Assembly: GCA_036652035.1 (NCBI GenBank)
Contig: JAVVWR010000005.1
Span: 1-64,000, forward strand
Reading direction: 5' to 3'
Origin: JAEZVV01 sp036652035
Lineage (GTDB): Bacteria; Pseudomonadota; Gammaproteobacteria; Burkholderiales; Burkholderiaceae_F
Length of the DNA stretch: 64,000 bases
Position 1 is the first letter of the stretch. Each line of letters starts with the position of its first letter. The translations under genes were made by a program, and so were the position numbers. The notes beneath the pieces are model-generated. The model saw only the letters and a program-made list of their open reading frames with translations, did not search any database and was not told where the DNA came from. Positions 53,676 to 60,996 of the stretch are shown here, piece after piece.

Positions 53676-55625
53676 ATGATGGATCCGCTTTCTCCCCACA
53701 CCGAACCGCAAGACGCCCGCGGCCCGCTGACTCGTTTCGGCCTCGGACTCGAATCACGCGCGCAGCGCGCAGCTGCTGTACAGGCGGGGGTGCTGGCAGC
53801 CGTCTTTCGCCAGGTTCCGGCGTCCTTGCTTGGCAACCTGGCCGGTGCTGCCTTGCTGGTGGTGGTGCTGTGGGGGGCGATTCCCCAGGCTTGGCTGGTC
53901 GGCTGGTTCGGTCTGGCGGCGCTTGAATCCTGGCTGCGCCTGCGCGCCGCGCGCGCGTTCACGGTCGATCCTGATCGAGTCGAGCGAATCGGTGTCTGGC
54001 TCTCGCGCTGGGTGGCCTTGGCCGCGGGAGCCGGATTCGTCTGGGGGCTGGCCGGATACGGATTTTTCATCTCCGGCTCGCCACTGCAGGAGTTGCTGGT
54101 GGTCGTCCTGGTGCTGGGGGTGAGCTTTGGCTCTTTGCCGCTGTATGCCGGCTGGCGCCGCGCGTTCGACCTTTTCATGAGCCTGGCTCTGCTGCCGCTG
54201 GTGCTCCGCATGGCGGCCGAACAAGACCCCGCGTATTACACGGCCGCGGCGGTGGTCTTGGTGGTGTTCGCTTTCGCGCTGCTCTTTGGGCGACGGTTTG
54301 GCGCCACGGTGCGCGAATCGGTCAAGAACGATTTTGAAAACGAGCTTCTGGTCGAGCAGTTGCTCGCCGAGAAGCAGCTTGCCGAAGAAGCGCGGCGCGC
54401 GATCGAATCCGCCACCCGTGCGCGCTCCCAGTTCTTTGCCGCTGCCAGCCACGATCTGCGCCAGCCGCTGCAGGCGATCGGGATCTACGTCTCGCTCCTG
54501 CGCAAACGCGCCGAGGCGGGTGCGCTGCCCCTGGTCAACAACCTGTCGTCATCGGTCGAATCGCTCTCGAAACTGGTCGAGGAATTGCTTGAGATCTCGC
54601 GCCTGGATTCGGGTGCGATCCAGCCCCGCATCGAACAGGTCGGGGTCGAGGATCTCTTCAACACGCTCGAGCAGGAGTTCGCGCCGATTGCCGGCGCCCG
54701 CGGCTTGTCGCTGCGGGTGCGCCAGGTGCCGCGCGCGCTGCAGACCGATGTGCTGCTGCTCCAGCGCGTGCTGCGAAACCTGCTGGCCAATGCGATCCGT
54801 TACACCAACCGCGGTGGCGTTCTGCTGGCCGCGCGCGTGCGGTCCAGCGGCACCGTGATGATCGAAGTGTGGGACACGGGTGCGGGCATTGCCGCGGTGG
54901 AAGGCGAGCGAATCTTCGAGGAGTTCTATCGCGGCGAAAGTTCCAAGGTCGAGAGCAGCGGTGCCGGCTTTGGCTTGGGCTTGTCGATCGTGCGCCGGAT
55001 CTGCGGACTGCTGCGTTTGCCCTTGTCGATGTCGTCCCGCCCGGGGCGCGGCACGGTGTTCCGGATCGAATTGCCGGCGAGCCTGGGCCCGCGTCGCCTG
55101 GGTCGCAGTGCGCCTGACGCGCCTCACTGGCTGTTGCGCCCGCTCCAAGGGGTGAGAGTCGCCCTGATCGAAGACAACCTCGAGATCCGCAACAGCCTGG
55201 CTCGTCTGCTGCGTTCGTGGGGGGCGCTGGAGATCTCCGCCAGTGGCTATAACGCGGCACTGATTCGGGGGCTGTCGATGCACGATCGGATCGACGTGAT
55301 TCTGGCTGACCAGAATCTCGGGCCGCATTCGCCCAGCGGGGTCGAGACCGTCTTCCGGATGCGCGAGGTCCTGGGTTTTCCGGTGCCGGCGATCATTCTT
55401 ACCGCCGTGCCAGCGAGCGAAGTGCTGGCCGAATTCGCCCGCGTCATGCGCGATCGGCTGGCCCTCAACCCGACGCTGGCTGAGGCGATTGTCCGCAGCC
55501 GGGTCGAGGAGCCCATCGTGTTGCAAAAACCGACCACGCCGGCCGTGCTCAACAATGCGATCGTGGTGCAACTCGGCGGTGTTGGCGCCACCAGCGCCGC
55601 CGGCGAGAGTCAGATCGCGTCGTAG
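53676..55625 (+). CDS. Hybrid sensor histidine kinase with C-terminal receiver
   Basis: 649 aa from ATG 53676; a longer TTG start at 53625 is possible and neither has a good ribosome-binding site. Six or so membrane helices fill residues 50-205, no periplasmic sensor domain is apparent. A coiled coil leads to HisKA with AAASHDLRQPLQAIGIYVSLL (His259), then HATPase_c: NLLANAIRYT (N box), WDTGAGIA (G1), GAGFGLGLSIVRRI (G2). Receiver domain from about 510: VALIEDNLEIRNSL (acidic pair Glu-Asp), phosphoacceptor Asp in VILADQNLG, IILTA, and VLQKPTTPAVL with the conserved Lys. Its last 16 nt overlap the end of the converging LuxR-type regulator gene, its likely partner. Signal unknown. Confidence 0.92.
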   Translation: MMDPLSPHTEPQDARGPLTRFGLGLESRAQRAAAVQAGVLAAVFRQVPASLLGNLAGAALLVVVLWGAIPQAWLVGWFGLAALESWLRLRAARAFTVDPDRVERIGVWLSRWVALAAGAGFVWGLAGYGFFISGSPLQELLVVVLVLGVSFGSLPLYAGWRRAFDLFMSLALLPLVLRMAAEQDPAYYTAAAVVLVVFAFALLFGRRFGATVRESVKNDFENELLVEQLLAEKQLAEEARRAIESATRARSQFFAAASHDLRQPLQAIGIYVSLLRKRAEAGALPLVNNLSSSVESLSKLVEELLEISRLDSGAIQPRIEQVGVEDLFNTLEQEFAPIAGARGLSLRVRQVPRALQTDVLLLQRVLRNLLANAIRYTNRGGVLLAARVRSSGTVMIEVWDTGAGIAAVEGERIFEEFYRGESSKVESSGAGFGLGLSIVRRICGLLRLPLSMSSRPGRGTVFRIELPASLGPRRLGRSAPDAPHWLLRPLQGVRVALIEDNLEIRNSLARLLRSWGALEISASGYNAALIRGLSMHDRIDVILADQNLGPHSPSGVETVFRMREVLGFPVPAIILTAVPASEVLAEFARVMRDRLALNPTLAEAIVRSRVEEPIVLQKPTTPAVLNNAIVVQLGGVGATSAAGESQIAS

Positions 55626-56269
55626 CCGTGGCGGCGAGCGGCGAGCAGGGCTTCGGTGCGGTTGCTCGCGCCAAAGGCGCGGTAGATCGCGGTCACGTGA
55701 GTCTTGACCGTGCCTTCCGAGAGATGGAGTTCGCGACAGATCTGCTTGATCGGGGCGCCGCGCGCCAAGAGATTCAGCACTTCCCGCTGGCGCTCGGTCA
55801 GATCGACCGCGCGGCCGGCCAGTGTGCTCACGGCCGGCGCGGGGGTTGCGAGCAGCCCTGAGCGCTGCGCTTCCTCGAGCAGATTGGACGGGATGTAGAC
55901 ACCGCCGCCAAGAACGAAGCGGATGGCGGTGGCCAGCATGTCGGAATCCATGCTCTTGGGGACGAAACCGGCGGCGCCGAGTTGCAGGACGCGCATCACG
56001 CTGCGCTGGTCCTGCAGCCCCGAGAGCACCAGGATTTTCAGATCCGGGTAGTGCTCGACAAAGCTCTCGAGCAGGCTGGTGCCTTCCACGCCCGGCAGCC
56101 CGAGGTCGAGCAAAAGCAGATCGGCGTCCTCGCCGTGGCGCGCGACCAGATCGGCCGCGGCCGTGGCGCTGGCGGCCGTGTGGACCTCGGCCGCGGGATC
56201 CAGATCGAGCAGCAATGCCGACAAGGCGGTGGTGATCAGCGCGTGATCGTCGACGATCAAAACCTTCAT
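55610..56269 (-). CDS. NarL/LuxR-family response regulator
   Basis: 219 aa from ATG 56269. Receiver domain MKVLIVDDHALITTALSALL with acidic Asp8/Asp9, phosphoacceptor Asp55 in LLLLDLGLPGVEG, and Lys in GAAGFVPKSM. The C-terminal LuxR helix-turn-helix is LTERQREVLNLLARGAPIKQICRELHLSEGTVKTHVTAIYRAFG. Transcription factor, probably activated by the hybrid kinase encoded opposite; the two genes overlap tail to tail by 16 nt (55610-55625). Confidence 0.93.
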   Translation of the reverse strand: MKVLIVDDHALITTALSALLLDLDPAAEVHTAASATAAADLVARHGEDADLLLLDLGLPGVEGTSLLESFVEHYPDLKILVLSGLQDQRSVMRVLQLGAAGFVPKSMDSDMLATAIRFVLGGGVYIPSNLLEEAQRSGLLATPAPAVSTLAGRAVDLTERQREVLNLLARGAPIKQICRELHLSEGTVKTHVTAIYRAFGASNRTEALLAARRHGYDAI

Positions 56270-56338
56270 GGGCAAGGGTCCCGGTTGAAAAGTCATTTTA
56301 GTGCGTGACGGCGCGAACGCCCGAACCTGTCGTCGCGC

Positions 56339-57559
56339 TTAGGCGTGAGGGCGCGGCTGCACCAGGGCGGCCGCCGCCTTGGCGCGACGGCGGGCTTCAT
56401 CGACCGTCTCGGCCTGGGCCAGAGCGACACCCATGCGGCGCTTGACGAAGGATTCGGGCTTGCCAAAGAGACGCAGCTCGGTGCCAGGAATCGCCAAGGC
56501 CTGTTCCACACCGGCGAAAGTCATGGCTTGGGCATCGGCGCCGCCGTAGATCACGGCGCTCGCCCCCGGGTTGCGCAGGCTGGTGTCAACCGGCAGGCCG
56601 AGCAGGGCGCGGGCGTGAAGTTCGAACTCGTTGGCCCACTGGGTGATCATCGTGACCATGCCGGTGTCGTGCGGGCGCGGGCTGACTTCCGAGAACCACA
56701 CCTGATCGCCCTTGACGAAGAGTTCGACGCCAAACAGGCCCAGTCCGCCCAGCGCTTCGGTCACGCGGGCCGCGTAGTCCTCGGCCAGCGCCAGGGCCGC
56801 GCTCGGCATCGGTGCCGGCTGCCAGCTTTCGACGTAATCGCCGGCAACCTGGACATGGCCGATCGGTGCGCAGAAATGAGTCTCGACCGCGCCCGCCGCA
56901 TTGAGGGCGCGAACGGTGAGCAAGGTGATCTCGTAATCGAAATCGATGAAGCCTTCGACGATCACGCGGCCAAGCGCCACCCGCCCGCCGGCGTTGGCGT
57001 AGGCCCAGGCGGCTTCGATCTGGTCGGCCGAATCGATCTTGCTCTGGCCCTTGCCCGAGGACGACATCACCGGCTTGATCACGCACGGCAGACCGACGGC
57101 GGCGACCGCGGCGCGCACCTCGTCGAGCGAATCGGCAAAGCGATAAGGCGAGGTCGCCAGGCCGAGGTCCTCGGCGGCCAGGCGGCGGATGCCTTCGCGA
57201 TTCATGGTCAGTTGCGCGGCGCGGGCGGTGGGCACCACGCGGGTCAGGCCTTCGCGCTCGATCTGCACCAGCGTGTCGGTGGCGATCGCTTCAATCTCGG
57301 GAACCACGATGTCGGGGCGCTCGGCTTCGATCAGCGCGCGTAGCGCGGCGCCATCGGTCATCGGCAACACATGCGAGCGGTGCGCGACCTGCTGCGCCGG
57401 CGCGTTGGCGTAGCGGTCGGCGGCGATCACCTCGCAGCCCAGGCGTTGCAGAGCGATCGCGACTTCCTTGCCCAGTTCGCCCGAGCCCAGGAGCAGCACG
57501 CGAATCGCGGCGGAAGACAGAGGGGTGCCCAGCAGCGGGCGGGAGATCGGGGTCGACAT
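56339..57559 (-). CDS. purT: Formate-dependent phosphoribosylglycinamide formyltransferase
   Basis: 406 aa ATP-grasp enzyme. RVLLLGSGELGKEVAIALQRLGCEVIA-type N-terminal domain, IVVPEIEAIATDTLVQIE, VMSSSGKGQSKIDSADQIEAAW (ATP-grasp loop), and VWFSEVSPRPHDTGMVTMI (metal-binding, PurT-specific; PurK differs). Makes formyl-GAR from formate and ATP, a folate-free route in purine synthesis. ATG 57559 chosen, AAGGA 5 nt upstream. A terminator separates it from the cytochrome gene upstream. Confidence 0.96.
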   Translation of the reverse strand: MSTPISRPLLGTPLSSAAIRVLLLGSGELGKEVAIALQRLGCEVIAADRYANAPAQQVAHRSHVLPMTDGAALRALIEAERPDIVVPEIEAIATDTLVQIEREGLTRVVPTARAAQLTMNREGIRRLAAEDLGLATSPYRFADSLDEVRAAVAAVGLPCVIKPVMSSSGKGQSKIDSADQIEAAWAYANAGGRVALGRVIVEGFIDFDYEITLLTVRALNAAGAVETHFCAPIGHVQVAGDYVESWQPAPMPSAALALAEDYAARVTEALGGLGLFGVELFVKGDQVWFSEVSPRPHDTGMVTMITQWANEFELHARALLGLPVDTSLRNPGASAVIYGGADAQAMTFAGVEQALAIPGTELRLFGKPESFVKRRMGVALAQAETVDEARRRAKAAAALVQPRPHA

Positions 57560-57599
57560 GGTCATCCTTGGTGGCAAGAGTGAAACGGGTCTTGAAACG

Positions 57600-57622
57600 A
57601 AAAAGCCGGCCCAGGGCCGGCT
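57600..57622 (-). terminator. Intrinsic terminator after first cytochrome gene
   Basis: On the minus strand AAGCCGGCCC, loop TG, GGGCCGGCTTTTT: GC-rich stem plus U tract, 20 nt past the cytochrome stop and before purT. Confidence 0.88.
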
Positions 57623-57641
57623 TCGATGGGCGTGGCGAAGC

Positions 57642-57923
57642 TTATTGCGCCAGCGTCCACTTGACGGCAGCGGCGACGTCAGCTTCGGAGCCCTTGGCGG
57701 CGGGGTGACCCTTGCCGGCCATCAGCTTGGCGACGAGTTCCTTCTCGGCGTCGGCCTTGCCCTTGAACTTCTGGGCGATCGTCTTGTACGACGGGCCCAT
57801 CTTCTTGGCGTCCAGAGCGTGGCAGGTGTTGCAGCCAAGCTTGGCGGTCGCGTCTTGGGCAAGAGCGGCACCGGTGGCGCCGAGCATGGCGGTAGCAACC
57901 GCCGCAAAAACGATCTTCTTCAT
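57642..57923 (-). CDS. Small monohaem c-type cytochrome (copy 1)
   Basis: 93 aa. Signal peptide MKKIVFAAVATAMLGATGAALA, haem attachment Cys31-Asn-Thr-Cys34-His35, then ALDAKKMGPSYKTIAQKFKG typical of class I c-551/c-552 cytochromes. The usual C-terminal axial-Met segment (G-x-W-G-x-x-x-M-P) is absent; instead LMAGKGHPAAKG follows and the protein ends with VAAAVKWTLAQ. Met42 and His73 are the conserved candidates for a sixth ligand. Periplasmic electron carrier, partner unknown. GGAGA precedes the ATG. Colinear, ungapped paralogue of the next gene. Confidence 0.9.
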   Translation of the reverse strand: MKKIVFAAVATAMLGATGAALAQDATAKLGCNTCHALDAKKMGPSYKTIAQKFKGKADAEKELVAKLMAGKGHPAAKGSEADVAAAVKWTLAQ

Positions 57924-58056
57924 CTCGTCTCCGGAGAAAAGGAACTGATTACTGTCTTCACGACAGCCGGGCCGCGAAGTGGCGCGAGTCTAGCTCTGTC
58001 AATGCCGATCAGGGCGGCGTCCGGAGTCCAGAAAATGCCGGATATCGGACCTGGAT

Positions 58057-58096
58057 CAAAAAGGCTGCAGGGTCGGCGCCGAAGGCGCCAACCCTG
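58057..58096 (-). terminator. Intrinsic terminator after second cytochrome gene
   Basis: Minus strand: CAGGGTTGGCGCC, loop TTC, GGCGCCGACCCTG, with one mismatch, then CAGCCTTTTT. It lies 12 nt past the stop of copy 2, so each cytochrome has its own terminator and is probably its own unit. Confidence 0.8.
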
Positions 58097-58108
58097 AGAT
58101 CCGTGAAA

Positions 58109-58390
58109 TTACTGAGCCAGGATCCACTTGAGGGCCGACTCGACCTCGGGAACCGGCGCCTTGACGGCGGGGTGACCCTTGCCAGCGGTCAGCTTGGCCA
58201 GCAAATCCTTTTCGGCGTTGGCTTGGCCCTTGAACTTCTTGGCGATGTCCTGGTAGGACGGGCCCATCTTCTTCTTGTCCAGCGCGTGGCAGGTGTTGCA
58301 GCCCGGCTTTTGGGTCGCTTCCTGCGCGCTGACCGAGGCAGCGGATGCGATGGCGGCGATGGCAACAGCGATGATGGCGATCTTCTTCAT
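58109..58390 (-). CDS. Small monohaem c-type cytochrome (copy 2)
   Basis: 93 aa from ATG 58390. Signal peptide MKKIAIIAVAIAAIASAASVSA, haem site Cys31-Asn-Thr-Cys34-His35, ALDKKKMGPSYQDIAKKFKGQ, LTAGKGHPAVKAPVPE and VESALKWILAQ. It aligns with copy 1 over all 93 residues without gaps, showing a tandem duplication. The Met at 68 of copy 1 is Thr here, so it is not the haem ligand; Met42 and His73 are shared. Lies downstream of the RatA-like/V-ATPase operon in the same direction, with 145 bp between. Confidence 0.9.
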   Translation of the reverse strand: MKKIAIIAVAIAAIASAASVSAQEATQKPGCNTCHALDKKKMGPSYQDIAKKFKGQANAEKDLLAKLTAGKGHPAVKAPVPEVESALKWILAQ

Positions 58391-58535
58391 GTTGGATTCC
58401 CTGATGTTGAGTTCGGGCCAGGCCCGCTGGATCTTGACGCGTCGCACCGTGTGCTCGTGATCCGCGCCGGCTTCTAAAACGCTCGGTCAACGCGGCGGTT
58501 GACTCCGGCATTGCCCGCTTGGGGTTTTTATTGAT

Positions 58536-59018
58536 TTAAGGCAAGGCGGCGGGATCATGGCACGGCGGCGCGTCCGACGAAACCGGGGACGGTGCCGCTT
58601 CGGCGCGCTCGATAAAGGCGTCGACCATGCGGTCGGCGGCATGGTCGATGATCGAACCCGCGACCCGCTCGGCGCCGGGAAGCGACAGTTCGTAGGAAAG
58701 TGAAAAATCGACGCGGCAGCCCCGTTCGCCCAGGGGCTTCAATTCCCACAGGCCATGGAAGTGACGGAAGCTGCCGTCCTCGAGATGGATCTCCATCCGG
58801 CTGGGCCGGGTTTTGGGGTTGCGCGTGCGAACCTTGAAGTGCAGGTGTTTCCAGCCCACCTCGACGGTGGCGGCGACAAAATCTTCGCCGCGTTCGAATT
58901 GCGAGGTCGCCACGCACCAGGGCAGGAACTGCGGATAGTCCTCGACCCGGTCGATGGTCTCGAACATGCGTTCGGCCGATACGCCGACCAGGGCACTGCG
59001 GTGAACTTGACGGCTCAT
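58536..59018 (-). CDS. RatA/Coq10-like START domain protein, paralogue in V-ATPase operon
   Basis: 160 aa, SRPBCC fold. VHRSALVGVSAERMFETIDRV, then YPQFLPWCVATSQFERGEDF, matches the RatA N-terminus; LEDGSFRHFHGLWELKPLG and VDFSLSYELSLPGAERVAG complete the fold. A C-terminal extension of about 20 residues (SPVSSDAPPCHDPAALP) is not in the ratA gene at 45361. Start ATG 59018 overlaps the subunit D stop by 4 nt (ATGA), so it is translated with the V-ATPase. Function unknown; a hydrophobic-ligand-binding role is suggested by the fold. Not expected to be a toxin. Confidence 0.85.
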   Translation of the reverse strand: MSRQVHRSALVGVSAERMFETIDRVEDYPQFLPWCVATSQFERGEDFVAATVEVGWKHLHFKVRTRNPKTRPSRMEIHLEDGSFRHFHGLWELKPLGERGCRVDFSLSYELSLPGAERVAGSIIDHAADRMVDAFIERAEAAPSPVSSDAPPCHDPAALP

Positions 59019-59617
59019 GAGGCGCGAACTCCCAGGCGCATGGCGATCGCGTCTTCCCGCTCCAGGTCTTCGAGACGGGTTTCGAGTTCCAGCAGCGTGC
59101 CGTCGAGTTCGGGCAGCAGCACGTCGTGCAAGGCGCGGGCGCGGCGGATCGCGCGCCGGTATTCGGCCGCCAGACGTTCGAGGTTGGCGGCCACCGCGCC
59201 GAGCGCGGCGGCGGTGGCGGTGAGCGCGGCAAAGGCGGCGGCGCAGAGCTCGGCCTGGTGCGAGCGGATCAGCCCGGGCGGCAGCGGCGCATGGGCAGGG
59301 TAGTGGGCGGCAATGAGTTTCACGCCCATGAGGATACGGAGTTTGCTCGTGAGCGGCACTTCGCTCAGATCGGCTGGTGGATGCAGCTCAAGGCCTTCGA
59401 GCCCGTGCTGATGGATCGCGGCGGCCAGCGTTGCGGTGGCGGTCTGGTTTTGCTCGAGCAGTTGCTTTCTCAATTCAGCGTGGCGAGCCAACTCGCGCAG
59501 GATCTCACCGGCGAGCAATAGACATTTTTCGTCGAGAAACGAATAGCCGTCGGCCATCGCCCGGCGCTCCTCGCGAAACTCGAGGATCTGGCTCCGGCTC
59601 GGTGCCGCCTCGCTCAT
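59015..59617 (-). CDS. V/A-type ATPase subunit D
   Basis: 200 aa, mostly two long helices, which fits the central stalk subunit D (the rotor shaft). N-terminal REERRAMADGYSFLDEKCLLLAGEILREL is the 'L-x-x-G-x-x-L-L-x-x-K' D-subunit pattern in diverged form; the C-terminal helix is LERLAAEYRRAIRRARALHDVLLPELDGTLLELETRLEDLERED. Overlaps subunit B by 4 nt. Identity supported by position after A and B. Confidence 0.85.
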   Translation of the reverse strand: MSEAAPSRSQILEFREERRAMADGYSFLDEKCLLLAGEILRELARHAELRKQLLEQNQTATATLAAAIHQHGLEGLELHPPADLSEVPLTSKLRILMGVKLIAAHYPAHAPLPPGLIRSHQAELCAAAFAALTATAAALGAVAANLERLAAEYRRAIRRARALHDVLLPELDGTLLELETRLEDLEREDAIAMRLGVRAS

Positions 59618-60996
59618 GTGGCGGCTCCCAGGTGCTGGTCGATCTGCGCGTCCGACAGCCGGGTGAGCTCGCCGCGCGGCAGTGGCGCGAGCAGCTTCCA
59701 GCCGCAGGCCATGCTCTCGGCCAGTGTGCGCGGCGCGGCCTGTGAGACGAGTTCGGTCTCGAAGCGCTGACCAAAGCCCAGGTAGAGCCGGTCGGTCTCC
59801 GACAGCCCGTCCTCGCCCACCACGCTGGCGAGCACCCGGGTCTGAACCGAGCGCGCATAGGCCGCGTAGAGCTGGCTTGCCAGGCCCGGGTGATCGGGGT
59901 GGGTGTAGTGGCCACCGGTGCCGTCCTTCATCAGGCGCGACAGGCTGGGCAGCACATTGACCGGCGGGTAGACGCCGCGCCGGTCGAGGTCGCGGCCCAG
60001 CACGATCTGGCCTTCGGTGATGTAGCCGGTGAGGTCGGGAATCGGATGGGTGATGTCGTCCGAGGGCATCGAGAGGATCGACAACTGCGTGAGCGTTCCC
60101 GCGCTGCCGTGGAGGCAGCCGGCGCGCTCAAACAGCGTCGCGAGGTCCGAATACATATAGCCCGGGTAGCCCTTGCGGCTCGGGATTTCGCCCTTGGCGG
60201 CCGAGACCTCGCGCAGCGCCTCGCAGTAATTGGTCATGTCGGTGAGGATCACCAGCACATGCTTGCCTTCAACAAACGCCAGGTACTCGGCGGCGGTGAG
60301 CGCGTAGCGTGGCGTGAGCAGCCGCTGGGTCGATGAGTCGCTCGCCAGGTTAAGGAACAGCGCGGTGCGCGCCAGCGCGCCACCGGATTCGAGCGCCTGG
60401 CGGAAGAACTCGGCCGAGTCGTGTGGCAGGCCAATGCCGGCAAACACCAGCGCGAACTCGCCCGCGGTGTCAGACAACAGCCGCGCGTTGCGCGCGATCT
60501 CGGCCGCAATCCGGTCGTGGGGAAGACCGCCGCCCGAGAAGATCGGCAGCTTCTGCCCGCGCACCAGGCTGTTCATCAGGTCGATCGCGGTCACGCCGGT
60601 CTCGATGAAGTCGCGCGGCATGGCGCGTGCCACCGGGTTCACGGGCAGGCCGTCGATCGGGTACTGGGCGCGCGTGGGCACGGGCGGGCCGCCGTCGATG
60701 ACCTGGCCCACGCCGTTGAAGACACGCCCGAGCACGCCGGGGCCGATGCCAAACGAGAGCGGCTCGCCGCGAAAGCGCACCACGGTGTCGGGCAGCGCCA
60801 GGCCCGCGGTCGACTCGAGCACCTCGATCGTGAGCAGCGCTTCATCGATCGCCGCCACGCGGCCTAAACGCGCGCGGCCGTCGGCGCCGCGCACCTCGAC
60901 CGCGTCGCCCAGACCCACATCGAGAGTCCGGCGCAAAAAGAGCAGGGGCCCGTCGAGCCGGGCTGCCGCTCCTTCAACCAGCAGGCGCGGTTGCAT
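59614..60996 (-). CDS. V/A-type ATPase subunit B (non-catalytic)
   Basis: 460 aa from ATG 60996 (AAGGA 5 nt upstream), the family length. DTVVRFRGEPLSFGIGPGVLGRVFNGVGQVIDGG, PVNPVARAMPRDFIETGVTAIDLMNSLVRGQKLPIFSGGGLPHDRIA: the P-loop Lys is replaced, as in B subunits. Then TRVFLN-like TALFLNLASDSSTQRLLTPR, YAEALREVSAAKGEIPSRKGYPGYMYSDLATLFERAG and DITHPIPDLTGYITEGQIVL. Forms the A3B3 head with A. Overlaps A by 23 nt. Confidence 0.95.
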   Translation of the reverse strand: MQPRLLVEGAAARLDGPLLFLRRTLDVGLGDAVEVRGADGRARLGRVAAIDEALLTIEVLESTAGLALPDTVVRFRGEPLSFGIGPGVLGRVFNGVGQVIDGGPPVPTRAQYPIDGLPVNPVARAMPRDFIETGVTAIDLMNSLVRGQKLPIFSGGGLPHDRIAAEIARNARLLSDTAGEFALVFAGIGLPHDSAEFFRQALESGGALARTALFLNLASDSSTQRLLTPRYALTAAEYLAFVEGKHVLVILTDMTNYCEALREVSAAKGEIPSRKGYPGYMYSDLATLFERAGCLHGSAGTLTQLSILSMPSDDITHPIPDLTGYITEGQIVLGRDLDRRGVYPPVNVLPSLSRLMKDGTGGHYTHPDHPGLASQLYAAYARSVQTRVLASVVGEDGLSETDRLYLGFGQRFETELVSQAAPRTLAESMACGWKLLAPLPRGELTRLSDAQIDQHLGAAT

